Part shown: positions 1 through 8,605 of the stretch, piece by piece | How the letters are laid out: each line of letters starts with the position of its first letter | Numbering within the stretch: the stretch's first letter is position 1 | Assembly: GCF_015529805.1 (NCBI RefSeq) | Contig: NZ_CP064654.1 | Span: 2,790,001-2,854,000 of the forward strand | Source of the DNA: Qipengyuania soli | GTDB lineage: Bacteria; Pseudomonadota; Alphaproteobacteria; Sphingomonadales; Sphingomonadaceae | DNA length: 64,000 nt | Reading direction: 5' to 3' | Position numbers and translations under genes: made by a program | Notes under the pieces: generated by a model | What the model was told of the DNA's origin: nothing | What the model saw: the letters and a program-made list of their open reading frames with translations, nothing else | Database searches by the model: none

Positions 1-8
1 GCCGGGTC

Positions 9-584
9 ATGGAGATGCGTGGGACAGACCTGAAGAAGCGTGGACGACTGCGCATGGGCCAGATCGGCGTCATGGCGACCCTGCTGCTGGCGACGGGACC
101 AGCCCCCGCTTTCGGGGCGCCTTCGACCATTTCGGTGACCAATCCGCTGATGTTGCGCTTTGGCACTTTTGCGGTGCCCAGTTCAGGTTTCCGCGAGGTT
201 TCGGCGAGCGGGGCGGTCAGCAGCGCAGGGATCTTTGCCCTTAGCAGCGCAGGAACGGGACCTGCCCGCTTCACGTTGCAGTACGACCGGGGCAACAATT
301 CCAAGCGCCGGGTCGATGTGACCATTGATCTCGTCTTCTCGACCCCTTCTGCGTTTGCGCAGGGCGGGCTCACGGCGCGGCTCAGTCGCTACCAGTCGGA
401 CATCCCCGGCTATCCCTCGATCGCGCCGGGGCAGATCGTTCGCGTCCAGCTGGACAACTGCCTCCAGCGGGTCTGTTCGATGTCCTTCAACCTGGGTGGA
501 AGGCTCGATGTGGACCGGAGCTTTGGCGGGGGCAATGTCGCCATTCCGATTCCGGTCGATGCCGTACTGGTGTCCGAGCGCTGA
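9..584 (+). CDS. DUF4402 exported pilin-like protein 1
   Basis: A 191-residue exported protein that looks like a DUF4402 domain, a beta-sandwich family found with chaperone-usher genes. The N-terminus has a basic stretch, then a hydrophobic signal core ending near AFGAPS (about residues 34-39). The mature part shows the family pattern L-x-F-G near the start and a Val-rich final strand. Two cysteines (motif NCLQRVCSM) could form a disulfide. In-frame ATGs at 9, 15 and 54 are all possible starts; the one at 54 gives a more usual signal peptide. The next gene begins one base after the stop. The role as an appendage subunit is inferred from neighbours. Confidence 0.75.
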   Translation: MEMRGTDLKKRGRLRMGQIGVMATLLLATGPAPAFGAPSTISVTNPLMLRFGTFAVPSSGFREVSASGAVSSAGIFALSSAGTGPARFTLQYDRGNNSKRRVDVTIDLVFSTPSAFAQGGLTARLSRYQSDIPGYPSIAPGQIVRVQLDNCLQRVCSMSFNLGGRLDVDRSFGGGNVAIPIPVDAVLVSER

Positions 585-585
585 G

Positions 586-1137
586 ATGCAGGCACGCTGG
601 CTCCTCGTCCTGGCGGGTCTTGCGGCAGGCAGCCATGGAGTCCCCGCGATTGCCGGCGGAAGTGCCGGGGCAAGCGGGATTGCAAGTGCAACGATCGTCG
701 AGCCGATCGCCCTGCGTTCGATCGACCCGCTCCAATTCGGCGTGATTGCGGCGGCGCGTTCTGGAAGCGGATCGATCACGGTCGACCCGCAGACCGGGGC
801 CAGCACGTTTTCGGGCAGCCTCGCTCCGGCATGCCCGCACAATGCCAGCTGTTTTGCGCGCCCGGCGCAGTTTGGAGTGACAGGTGAAGCAGGGCGTCGT
901 TACCGGATCGATGCGCCCCAGGTGGCCAGCGCGGTGCGGCAGGAAGGCGGCTATGCCACCTTGCCGATCAGCGCGATAAGGATTTGGGTCGGGTCCGGTT
1001 CGGCGCAGGATCCAAGGGGACTGCTGGACGCGAGCGGCAATGACAGTTTTCGAGTCGGTGGAACGCTGTCTGTTCCTGCAGGCACTCAGCCGGGAATTTA
1101 CCAGGCAGAGCTCGCAGTGGTTGTTTCCTATGATTAA
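586..1137 (+). CDS. DUF4402 exported pilin-like protein 2
   Basis: A 183-residue exported DUF4402-type protein. The start ATG at 586 lies one base after the previous stop, so the two are probably translationally coupled. A signal peptide covers about residues 1-23. The domain shows the early motif LQFGV, a following ITVDPQTG strand, a VGGTLSVPAG turn and a last strand ending VVVSYD, the usual DUF4402 ending. Cysteines in PACPHNASCF may pair. An open frame extends upstream to 325, but it overlaps gene 1, so that part is not coding. It is a likely structural subunit or tip of the surface appendage encoded downstream; the exact position is unknown. Confidence 0.78.
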   Translation: MQARWLLVLAGLAAGSHGVPAIAGGSAGASGIASATIVEPIALRSIDPLQFGVIAAARSGSGSITVDPQTGASTFSGSLAPACPHNASCFARPAQFGVTGEAGRRYRIDAPQVASAVRQEGGYATLPISAIRIWVGSGSAQDPRGLLDASGNDSFRVGGTLSVPAGTQPGIYQAELAVVVSYD

Positions 1138-1275
1138 GGCGCTCCTAAGCTTGTGCGTAAAACCACGTAATTGCGGGTTATTTTCCCAGTAAGCCTTTCT
1201 TAAAAGCTACGCGGTATCCCTTAGCTCGCACCGGCTGCTGCTGGGCGCCATAGAAAGATACCAGGGGACACCTAA

Positions 1276-1758
1276 ATGAAGAAGATCGTTCTGGCGGCAG
1301 TCGTCGCTACCGCCGCAACCATCGCTGTCCCGGCCGCTGCGGCGCCGGGCGACACCGCAACCACCACGGGCTCGGCCACTGCAACCATCGTTGCACCGAT
1401 CTCGATTTCGCACGACGCTGCCTCGCTGAACTTCGGCGTTCTCGTATCGCCTTCGGCTGCCAGCCAGGTTACCGTCGTCGGCGCCAACGCGACCGTCACT
1501 TCGGGCGATGCAGTCCAGCTCGGCACGGGCGGGTCGGACTCGTTCACCGTTACGGGTGATGCGGGTCGCAGCTTCGCCATCGTGACCGGTGGCAACACCA
1601 TGGGCGGCATGTCGTTCACCACGACTGCTCCTGCTTCGGGCACCATCGGCGCCGGTGGCTCGACGCAGTTCTCGGTCGGCGGTGTGCTGAACATTCCGGC
1701 CAGCCAGGCTGCCGGTGTTTACACCACCACCTACAACGCAACCGTCACCTACAACTAA
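1276..1758 (+). CDS. DUF4402 exported pilin-like protein 3 (candidate major subunit)
   Basis: A 160-residue exported protein with a classic signal peptide (MKKIVLAAVVATAATIAVPAAAA, about 1-23) and a DUF4402 domain: LNFGVL early, FSVGGVLNIPA late, terminal strand ATVTYN. It is rich in Ala, Thr and Gly and has no cysteine. It has its own 138-base upstream spacer and an AGGGGA ribosome site 9 bases before the ATG, unlike its coupled neighbours. Small size, clean signal and separate leader make it the best candidate for the abundant subunit, but that is inference. The chaperone and usher lie about 0.7 and 1.6 kb downstream on the same strand. Confidence 0.8.
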   Translation: MKKIVLAAVVATAATIAVPAAAAPGDTATTTGSATATIVAPISISHDAASLNFGVLVSPSAASQVTVVGANATVTSGDAVQLGTGGSDSFTVTGDAGRSFAIVTGGNTMGGMSFTTTAPASGTIGAGGSTQFSVGGVLNIPASQAAGVYTTTYNATVTYN

Positions 1759-1828
1759 GTAGCGTTTCGAGAAGGGCCGTCGGGCGGGTCATCCTGACCC
1801 GACGGCTCCCTCGTGCCGGACACGCATC

Positions 1829-2350
1829 ATGCGCACCGCCCTCCACAAGATAGCCAAAGGCCTGATGGCCGGCACGCTGGGGTTGGTGGCAGTTTCGGCG
1901 CAAGCGGCGCCCGGGAACACCAAGACTGTTTCCGGAACCGCCAATGTTACCATTGCCCAGCCGGCCCAAATCCAGAAGGTCGACGACCTGCGCTTCGGCG
2001 TCATCGTTCGTCCCGCCGGCGCCGGTATGGTAGAGATCGATCCCTCCGGAACGATCACAGCCAACATTGATATCAGCGCCTACCCGGGCAATCGTGGCCC
2101 TTCGCGCTTCCTGCTGGTTGGCGACAACAATCGCAGGTTCCTAGTCTTCCTGCCCAGTCGCATCGACATCACCAATGGGACTGCGACCATGCGCGTCGAC
2201 CGGTTCCGCATGAATGCCGTCAACGGTTCGACCCGTTTCGACGCCAACGGCCGCTACAACCTGTATGTGGGCGGACGCCTGAACGTCGGGGCAAACCAGG
2301 CAGTTGGACAATACTCGGGGACATTCGACGTCACCGTAGTTTACCAATAA
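1829..2350 (+). CDS. DUF4402 exported pilin-like protein 4
   Basis: A 173-residue exported DUF4402-type protein. The signal peptide (about 1-27) ends near VSAQAA. The mature part has LRFGVIVRPAG, a long central insertion rich in Arg and Asn, VGGRLNVGANQ and a terminal strand ending TVVYQ. It sits 70 bases after gene 3 and 63 bases before the chaperone gene, so the cluster is probably one transcription unit. The ribosome site is weak. It resembles gene 3 more in its ends than in its middle, as expected of duplicated and diverged subunits. Confidence 0.78.
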   Translation: MRTALHKIAKGLMAGTLGLVAVSAQAAPGNTKTVSGTANVTIAQPAQIQKVDDLRFGVIVRPAGAGMVEIDPSGTITANIDISAYPGNRGPSRFLLVGDNNRRFLVFLPSRIDITNGTATMRVDRFRMNAVNGSTRFDANGRYNLYVGGRLNVGANQAVGQYSGTFDVTVVYQ

Positions 2351-2413
2351 ATTAACCATATTAGGGTTATCCCTCAGGTTCGAAGCAACCTCTAGGGAAC
2401 GGGCAATCCTAAC

Positions 2414-3352
2414 ATGACGTCGGGTCCGACCAAAAAACTCCGCAGCCGCGTGGCCGCCGGCACTGCCATCGCGTGCCTCATGGCGATGGGCATCACCTCC
2501 TCTTCGGCGCAGCAAGCCGGCGATCTCGGCGCGGCCGTGCCCGTTCCACCTGCGGGCTCTGTCGGGGGCATGGGTGACGTCAACCTCTTCCCCAAGCGCG
2601 TGGTCATCAACGGACGACGCGAAATTGCGACCGTCGGTCTCTACAACAAGACTCTCGACGACGGCGAATACGAGATCGCGATCGTCGACATGGCGATGAC
2701 CCCGCAGGGGCAGCTCGTCCGCTTCGACAACGGTCTCGACGAGGCGACCAAGGCCAAGGTCCGCACTGCCAGCGAGATGCTGCGCTATTCGCCGCGCAGG
2801 GTCATTCTGCGGGGTAGCGAATCCCAGCTCGTCCGCATCATGGCGCGCGCGGGCGCGGAAGTGCCCGATGGCGAATATCGCTCGCACTTCGTCGTCACTT
2901 CGGTCCCCGAGGATGCCGGATTCAGCATCGAGCAGGCAGCCGGTGCCCAGCAGCCGGACGGCATCGGTGTGACCATCCGTCCGCGCTTCGGCATCGCCAT
3001 CCCGGTGTTCGTGCGGGTCGGCACGACCACCCTCGACGTCGACATTACCGCACCCAGGATCATCACCGAACCTGACGGTTCGCGCGCGGTGTCGTTCACG
3101 CTCACGCGTTCGGGCACCCGCTCAGCATTCGGCGATGTCTTCGTTCGGGCACAGGGCTCTTCCAAGCCGATCGCGATCTCCAAGGGTATCGGCGTCTACC
3201 CCGAAGTGGATTCGCGCCAGGTCATCGTCCCGATCGATCCTACGACCGACCCGCGTCTGCTGGCCAAGGGAACTCGCCTGACGATCGACTTTGTCGACGA
3301 TGACTTCTCGCCCGGTAACAAGCTTGCCGAAAGCGCATTCCAGGTCCCGTGA
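2414..3352 (+). CDS. Periplasmic PapD-like fimbrial chaperone
   Basis: A 312-residue protein with a signal sequence (about 1-34, cleavage near SSAQQ) followed by a PapD-like immunoglobulin fold: the first strands are VNLFPKRVVINGRREIATVGLYN, then an acidic strand region and SEMLRYSPRRVILRG, which matches the F1-G1 region of pilus chaperones. A second domain from about 190 ends with a C-terminal strand. It would bind subunits in the periplasm and deliver them to the usher. The stop overlaps the usher GTG start (GTGA at 3349-3352), showing a chaperone-usher operon. It is longer than classical chaperones (about 230 residues) because of N-terminal and central additions. Confidence 0.8.
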   Translation: MTSGPTKKLRSRVAAGTAIACLMAMGITSSSAQQAGDLGAAVPVPPAGSVGGMGDVNLFPKRVVINGRREIATVGLYNKTLDDGEYEIAIVDMAMTPQGQLVRFDNGLDEATKAKVRTASEMLRYSPRRVILRGSESQLVRIMARAGAEVPDGEYRSHFVVTSVPEDAGFSIEQAAGAQQPDGIGVTIRPRFGIAIPVFVRVGTTTLDVDITAPRIITEPDGSRAVSFTLTRSGTRSAFGDVFVRAQGSSKPIAISKGIGVYPEVDSRQVIVPIDPTTDPRLLAKGTRLTIDFVDDDFSPGNKLAESAFQVP

Positions 3353-6300
3353 GTAACCGTGTTTTCGTCCGTGGTGCAGGCGTCGCATGCCTCGCCGCGG
3401 CCCTTGTCGGCTACTCGCTGGCAACGGACGACAACGACTACCTGCCGCAACTCCCGGGCGATGGCGACGACGGAGACGAAGGTGCTCCGCAAAAGCCCTT
3501 TTTGCGGGCGCCGCTGCCCGAGCCCAGCTTCGGGGCTTCCGCAACACGCCTGCCGACGACCAACGGCACCTCGACCAGCCTTAAGGCACGTCGTAGCGGC
3601 CTGCTCACCTCTGCCAGCAGGGTTCCGGTCGCGGTCGATCCGGCACGCCCGTCGTTCGTCCTGCCGGTCGCTCCTGCGGGCGAGGCTGACGCAGGGCCAG
3701 CTCCGGCAAGTCCGCCAGCAGCGTCCGCGGCAGCACCGGACCAGCCGGTAGCCATCGCAGCCCCCGCCGCATTGCCTGCCGCAACCTCGGGCGCGGTTCC
3801 GAGCTTCGCGGATGTCTTCGGCGCTCCCTCCGGCCCCGCAGAGGCGGCTGTGCCGGGCGAAGCCACCGAAGTCGTCCCTGCCGCTGCGCCATCTGCAGCC
3901 CCTGCAGTCCGGTCGGAGGAGGTGGTGGCCGAGCCCGTTCTCGAACCACCGCCGCTCCCTCCTCCAGTTGCGATGGACTCCGCTCCTCCGCCGTCTGAGC
4001 AAATGGCAGAGCCGATCACCGAGGCGCCCGTCGAGGCGCCTTTCGCGCAAGCTGAGCCCGGCGAAATTCCGCCTGCCGCGACAGTGCCGGACCCAGAGCC
4101 TGCGCCGGTGACCGCGCTGCCTGACAACCCGCCTGAAGTCACTGTCGCTGTGGACCCGGTTCCGGCACTTGCCGCAGCCCCCGCCCCTGCTCCTGCTTCC
4201 ATTCCCGCTGCTGCGTCGGTTCCCGCATCGCCAGCCCCGTTCGCCGGGGTTGCCGATGCGGGAACGGTGCCTGCTCCGGCAAGCCCTGCGACAGAAAAAA
4301 CGGACGCCCACCAAGGCCAAGTCACTGTTGCGACGACGGTTTCTCCGGAGGTCAGGGCACCACTCGCGCCGATAGCCCCGGCTCAGGCGACATCGCCAGC
4401 CGGCACTGCTTCGACGGCATCGGTGGCTCCCGTCGAGCCGGTCGCCGAACTCGTACCGCTCCCGCGCCAGTCCTCGATCCTGGGCATTCCCGGGACCGGC
4501 GAGCAGGTTTCCGGCCAGCCGGCCTCGATTGCCGACGATCCGGTCCAGCTCGGCATGGCGTCGAACGCGCCCTTCTCGACCACTGCGGGAACCCCGCTGC
4601 TGAGCTACCAGGACGAGCTCATCCTCGAGCTGAAGGTCAATGGCGCGCCCGAGACCGACACGATCATCGCCTATGGCACGCGCGGCGGGCTCTACTTGCC
4701 GCTCGGAGCGATCGCGCGAATACTCGACCTTGCGGTCACGGTTACCGACGAGGGCCGCTACGCTCATGGCTGGGTGCTCAGCGAGGACCGCACGATCACC
4801 ATCGACCTGCGCGGCGACGAAATCGAGCTGCCGGGCAAGACGATCCGGATCGACAACACTCTTGCCACCGATTTCGATGGCGAGCTCTACCTGCGGATGG
4901 ACCAGTTCGCGGTCCTTTTCCCCGTCGAGGTCACGGCCGACCTGCGATCGCAGACCGTCCTCCTCAAGACGCTCGAAACCTTTCCCTTCGAGGCCCGCAG
5001 GAAGCGCGAGGCCGACCGCGAGAAGCTGGCGGCGCGCGAGGCTTCGACCGACAGCGGCCCGAAATTCGACCGTGTCGAGCAACCCTACCAGGCCTTCTCG
5101 CTACCTTCGGCCGACGTTGAGCTGCGCGCAGTTTCGGACCGCATCTACGGCACCCGGATGGAAGGCGACATCCTGCTGGCAGGTGACCTTGGCTACCTGT
5201 CGGCGGATGCCTACCTCAGCGGGGATACCAAGAACGGACTCGTCGCTTCGCTGTTCAAGGTCGGGCGGATGGACCCCGATGCCGACTTGCTGGGACCGCT
5301 GAAGGCCACTGCCTTTTCCTTGGGCGACATCCATTCGACCACCATGGCGCTGGGCCTGCGCAGCGTTTCGGGGCGCGGCCTGACCCTGACGAATGCGCCC
5401 TCACAAGTATCTTCGGTATTCGACAAGGTCGATATCCGCGGCATCCTGCCCGACGGCTACGAGGTCGAGCTCTACCGCAACGACGTGCTGGTCGGATCCA
5501 CGCGCGATGCGGTCAACGGGCAATATGAATTCCTGCGTATCCCGGTCGATTTCGGCCTCAACGTCTTCCGCCTCGTCTTCTTCGGGCCGCAGGGCCAGCG
5601 CAGCGAGACGGTGCAGCGGATCAGCGTCGGCGATGGCCGCGTGCCGAAGGGAAAGCTGGTCTACAGCATGGACCTGGCGCAAAAGGACGAGAACCTGTTC
5701 GAGGTCCGCCAGCCACGCTTCGTCCCGTCGCGAGACTTCGGATCGTGGCGTGCATCGACACAGCTGGCCTATGGCCTGACCTCGGGCCTGACCGGTATCT
5801 TCGGCGGGGCGTGGCTGCAGACGCTCGACCAAGACCGCTGGCTCGCCAATGCGGGCCTGAGGACGAGCATCGCCGGCCTCGCGGTCAAGGCTGATGCGGG
5901 TTACGCGGACGGCGGCGCGACGGCTTTCGGCCTCGGCATCGGCGGACGTTTCGGTCGCTCGGCGATCACGGTCAGCCACACCGAATACGGCGGGGAATTC
6001 CCCGACGAGACCAAGCTCATCGGCCAGCAGTTCCTGCGCCGCGCGACGGAAGTCGACATCAACACCAGCCTGTCGCTCAACAACGACAATTTCACGCTCC
6101 CGCTCAGCGCCCGCTTCCGCAATTACCTCGATGTCGATGGGCGCAATACGCTGGTGGGAGGGCTGCGGGCATCGACCCGCCTGGCCGGCCTGCTGGTTTC
6201 GAACACGATCGACTATTCGCGGGTTACCGGGCCGGACATCGAGAAGAACGAACAGCTCTACGGCAATTTCGATCTCGCGACGATTTCGCGCGGCTCGACG

Positions 6301-7206
6301 CGAGCCCGCGTTTCGCTGGGCTACCAGCTGATGCCGTCGACCGATCTCACGAATGCCACGCTCGAGATCGATCACGCTATTGATCCGAAGACCTCGATCC
6401 GTGGCATCGCCGGCTATGACTTCAATGCCAAGGGCGCGCGCTTCGGCATTTCCGGCGTACGCGATTTCGACCGCTTCAGCCTTGCGCTCGATTCCAATTA
6501 TTCCTTCGTCGACAAGAGCTATTACGTCGGGCTGCGGCTCGGCTTCAGCCTCGGACGCGACCCGCTGCGCGGACGCATGTTCATGGCAAGGCCAGGTCTG
6601 GCAAGCTCCGGCGGGGCGACCGTCCGCGCGTTCCGTGATCTCGATGGCGACGGGACCTTCGGCGCGGGCGACGAAGCCATCGGGGATGTCGATTTCGTCG
6701 CCTACAACCAGACCGCGAAAACCGATGACAAGGGCGTGGCAAGGCTCACCGGGCTCGGCATGGGGCGTGCGGTCAGCATCCAGATGGACACGACCACTCT
6801 GCCCGATATCGACATGGCTCCGGCAAAGCCCGGCCTCGAAGTCGTGCCGCGGGCGGGCCGCATCCACGCGATCGATTATCCGGTCGTTTCCCTGAGCGAG
6901 ATCGAGGGCATGGCGCGCTTCGCCGATGTCGCCGGCGAGCGCGGCGTTTCCGGCGTGCGGCTCCAACTGGTCAACGAGAAGGGCGATGTCGTCGCCTATG
7001 CCAAGACCGAGGTCGACGGGTATTATTTCTTCGAACGCGTGGTTCCGGGCACGTATCGCCTGCGCATCGACCCCGATCAGCTGGAGCGGTTGCAGCTCTG
7101 CCCGCTCAATGGCGAGGCGGTGTTCGTCGGCAATGTGTCCGATGTAATTTCGCGCAACCTGTCGATCGGCACCTGCGCCCCGGCCATTGCCCGTGCCAGC
7201 GAATAG
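3349..7206 (+). CDS. Outer-membrane usher-like protein with long Pro/Ala-rich N-terminal arm
   Basis: A 1285-residue protein starting at a GTG that overlaps the chaperone stop. Order of parts: a hydrophobic N-terminal segment (about 8-26; a possible cleavage after YSLA); about 380 residues very rich in Pro, Ala, Val and Glu; a usher N-terminal-like domain from about 424 (ELILELKVNG, LPLGAIARIL); a plug-like strand region with DIRGILPDGYEVELYRN and GLNVFRLVFFGPQG; a beta-barrel to about 1085; a Ca-type repeat (FRDLDGDGTFGAGDEAIGDV); and a C-terminal carboxypeptidase-regulatory-like beta domain ending near residue 1280. Classical ushers are about 800-870 residues without the arm. Its role is export and assembly of the DUF4402 subunits at the outer membrane (inferred from context and family). 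Confidence 0.8.
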   Translation: MSNRVFVRGAGVACLAAALVGYSLATDDNDYLPQLPGDGDDGDEGAPQKPFLRAPLPEPSFGASATRLPTTNGTSTSLKARRSGLLTSASRVPVAVDPARPSFVLPVAPAGEADAGPAPASPPAASAAAPDQPVAIAAPAALPAATSGAVPSFADVFGAPSGPAEAAVPGEATEVVPAAAPSAAPAVRSEEVVAEPVLEPPPLPPPVAMDSAPPPSEQMAEPITEAPVEAPFAQAEPGEIPPAATVPDPEPAPVTALPDNPPEVTVAVDPVPALAAAPAPAPASIPAAASVPASPAPFAGVADAGTVPAPASPATEKTDAHQGQVTVATTVSPEVRAPLAPIAPAQATSPAGTASTASVAPVEPVAELVPLPRQSSILGIPGTGEQVSGQPASIADDPVQLGMASNAPFSTTAGTPLLSYQDELILELKVNGAPETDTIIAYGTRGGLYLPLGAIARILDLAVTVTDEGRYAHGWVLSEDRTITIDLRGDEIELPGKTIRIDNTLATDFDGELYLRMDQFAVLFPVEVTADLRSQTVLLKTLETFPFEARRKREADREKLAAREASTDSGPKFDRVEQPYQAFSLPSADVELRAVSDRIYGTRMEGDILLAGDLGYLSADAYLSGDTKNGLVASLFKVGRMDPDADLLGPLKATAFSLGDIHSTTMALGLRSVSGRGLTLTNAPSQVSSVFDKVDIRGILPDGYEVELYRNDVLVGSTRDAVNGQYEFLRIPVDFGLNVFRLVFFGPQGQRSETVQRISVGDGRVPKGKLVYSMDLAQKDENLFEVRQPRFVPSRDFGSWRASTQLAYGLTSGLTGIFGGAWLQTLDQDRWLANAGLRTSIAGLAVKADAGYADGGATAFGLGIGGRFGRSAITVSHTEYGGEFPDETKLIGQQFLRRATEVDINTSLSLNNDNFTLPLSARFRNYLDVDGRNTLVGGLRASTRLAGLLVSNTIDYSRVTGPDIEKNEQLYGNFDLATISRGSTRARVSLGYQLMPSTDLTNATLEIDHAIDPKTSIRGIAGYDFNAKGARFGISGVRDFDRFSLALDSNYSFVDKSYYVGLRLGFSLGRDPLRGRMFMARPGLASSGGATVRAFRDLDGDGTFGAGDEAIGDVDFVAYNQTAKTDDKGVARLTGLGMGRAVSIQMDTTTLPDIDMAPAKPGLEVVPRAGRIHAIDYPVVSLSEIEGMARFADVAGERGVSGVRLQLVNEKGDVVAYAKTEVDGYYFFERVVPGTYRLRIDPDQLERLQLCPLNGEAVFVGNVSDVISRNLSIGTCAPAIARASE

Positions 7207-7215
7207 CTATCCCGG

Positions 7216-8553
7216 CTAGAGCGTGCTGAGCGGCCAGAAGGCCCCGCCTGCCCGTTCTGCCTTGTAGCGCCCCAGATCGCGAAGCCGCGCCATGAAGGCG
7301 GGCTTGAACATCTCGTCCTTCTTGAAGTTCTCGCCCACCTCGCTCGGGAAGGTGTCGTACTGGTCGGCCGTTGTGACGAGGATCTCGCCATAGGGATTGC
7401 TCAGGCGGAGCGAAGCGATGGCGCCGATTTCGCTTTCGTTGACCAGCAGGTCGTAGCCGCGCTGGCCGTTCTCGAGCGGACCCGACTTGTGGTTGAGGGT
7501 CTGGTCGAACTTGCGCACCGTCGGGCCGTTGCGGACCACGAAGACTTTCGGGGCCTTGCGCCGGTATTCTTCGGAAAAGGCTTCCTGGGTGACGGCGGCG
7601 GTCTTGGTCATGCCATGGCTCGCCATGGCCTCGCGCACCTCCTTGTCGACGAGGGCCATCGCGCGATCGAAGAATACCGAGCGCCTGACGCCGCCATCGT
7701 AGAGCGACAATGCCTTGCCGCCGCTCCCCGCGACGCGCAGTTGCTGATGGAAGATCGGCATGGCGGATGAAGCCATCGTGGCTGCCGCCAATGCCTCGGT
7801 CGCGGCAGCCTTGCTCGCCGCCTTGTTCACCAATTCGCGCAAATCGGCATAGCGGAAGATGCCACGCTCCGCTTCAACGAAGCCCGCGTATCCCGCAACG
7901 CTCGACGCGCCAATGGCATCGACAAGGCGATAATCACCGCCCGGTGCCAGCGCCTCGATAATGCGCTTCCTCAAGGGCGCGGTTCCGGCGGCCGAACCGT
8001 ACAGCGGGACCGTCAGGAGCCCGTTGTGATCGACCACATCGCTCTCCTTCTCCGGTGAGTAGCCCCAGAGCATGCGGTCGATGGCGAAGCGCCGCATTTC
8101 GGGTGTCTGCTTCTCGTCGAGAGCGACCATCAGCATCATCGTCTGCAGCGATCCGGTCGAAATGCCGGTAATCACGCCGATCCCGGGCAGGGCCAATTCC
8201 GGGGCACCACTCTTCCTGCTCAGCGTGTCGAACAGGCCCGCGCCGAAGGCACCCCACTGGCCGCCGCCTGAAAGCAGCAGGACATTGCATTCTTCGGGCC
8301 CCTCCTGTGAATGGCACAGCACTGCATCGCGTACGGAGCAGGCCAGCGGATCGTCGACCCGGCACAGCTCGGCCGTCTGGGCGTCACGCTGGATATCGCG
8401 AAACAATGGCCCGGAATCGCCGTCCATGACATGCGAGTAGAAGCCCTCGACCTCGAAGGTCAGCGCGCCGCGGCGGAAGACCTTGAAGACCGTGAGCCCG
8501 ATCGAGACCAGTGCCACCAGCGTGACCAGCACGCCAAGAAAGAAATTGCCCAA
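7216..8553 (-). CDS. Patatin-like phospholipase
   Basis: A 445-residue patatin-fold lipid hydrolase. A single N-terminal membrane segment (about 4-24) anchors it. The catalytic parts are visible: the oxyanion loop SGGGQWGAFG (about 95-104), the nucleophile Ser132 in the motif GISTG, and the dyad Asp286 in DGG. It would cleave acyl esters of membrane phospholipids. It is convergent with the usher gene, with nine bases between the stops, and shares a strand with the PEP carboxylase gene upstream, 52 bases away. Substrate and physiological role cannot be read from the sequence. Confidence 0.85.
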   Translation of the reverse strand: MGNFFLGVLVTLVALVSIGLTVFKVFRRGALTFEVEGFYSHVMDGDSGPLFRDIQRDAQTAELCRVDDPLACSVRDAVLCHSQEGPEECNVLLLSGGGQWGAFGAGLFDTLSRKSGAPELALPGIGVITGISTGSLQTMMLMVALDEKQTPEMRRFAIDRMLWGYSPEKESDVVDHNGLLTVPLYGSAAGTAPLRKRIIEALAPGGDYRLVDAIGASSVAGYAGFVEAERGIFRYADLRELVNKAASKAAATEALAAATMASSAMPIFHQQLRVAGSGGKALSLYDGGVRRSVFFDRAMALVDKEVREAMASHGMTKTAAVTQEAFSEEYRRKAPKVFVVRNGPTVRKFDQTLNHKSGPLENGQRGYDLLVNESEIGAIASLRLSNPYGEILVTTADQYDTFPSEVGENFKKDEMFKPAFMARLRDLGRYKAERAGGAFWPLSTL

Positions 8554-8605
8554 TTCGCTTCTCCCCCTGTCCTGCGGGTGTGAAGCGAAAAGCGCGAAAT
8601 TTCAA

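Noticed and set aside
3196..5082. Long minus-strand open frame (628 codons) opposite the usher
   Set aside because: It mirrors the usher and has no family similarity, signal or ribosome site; high GC creates long antisense frames.
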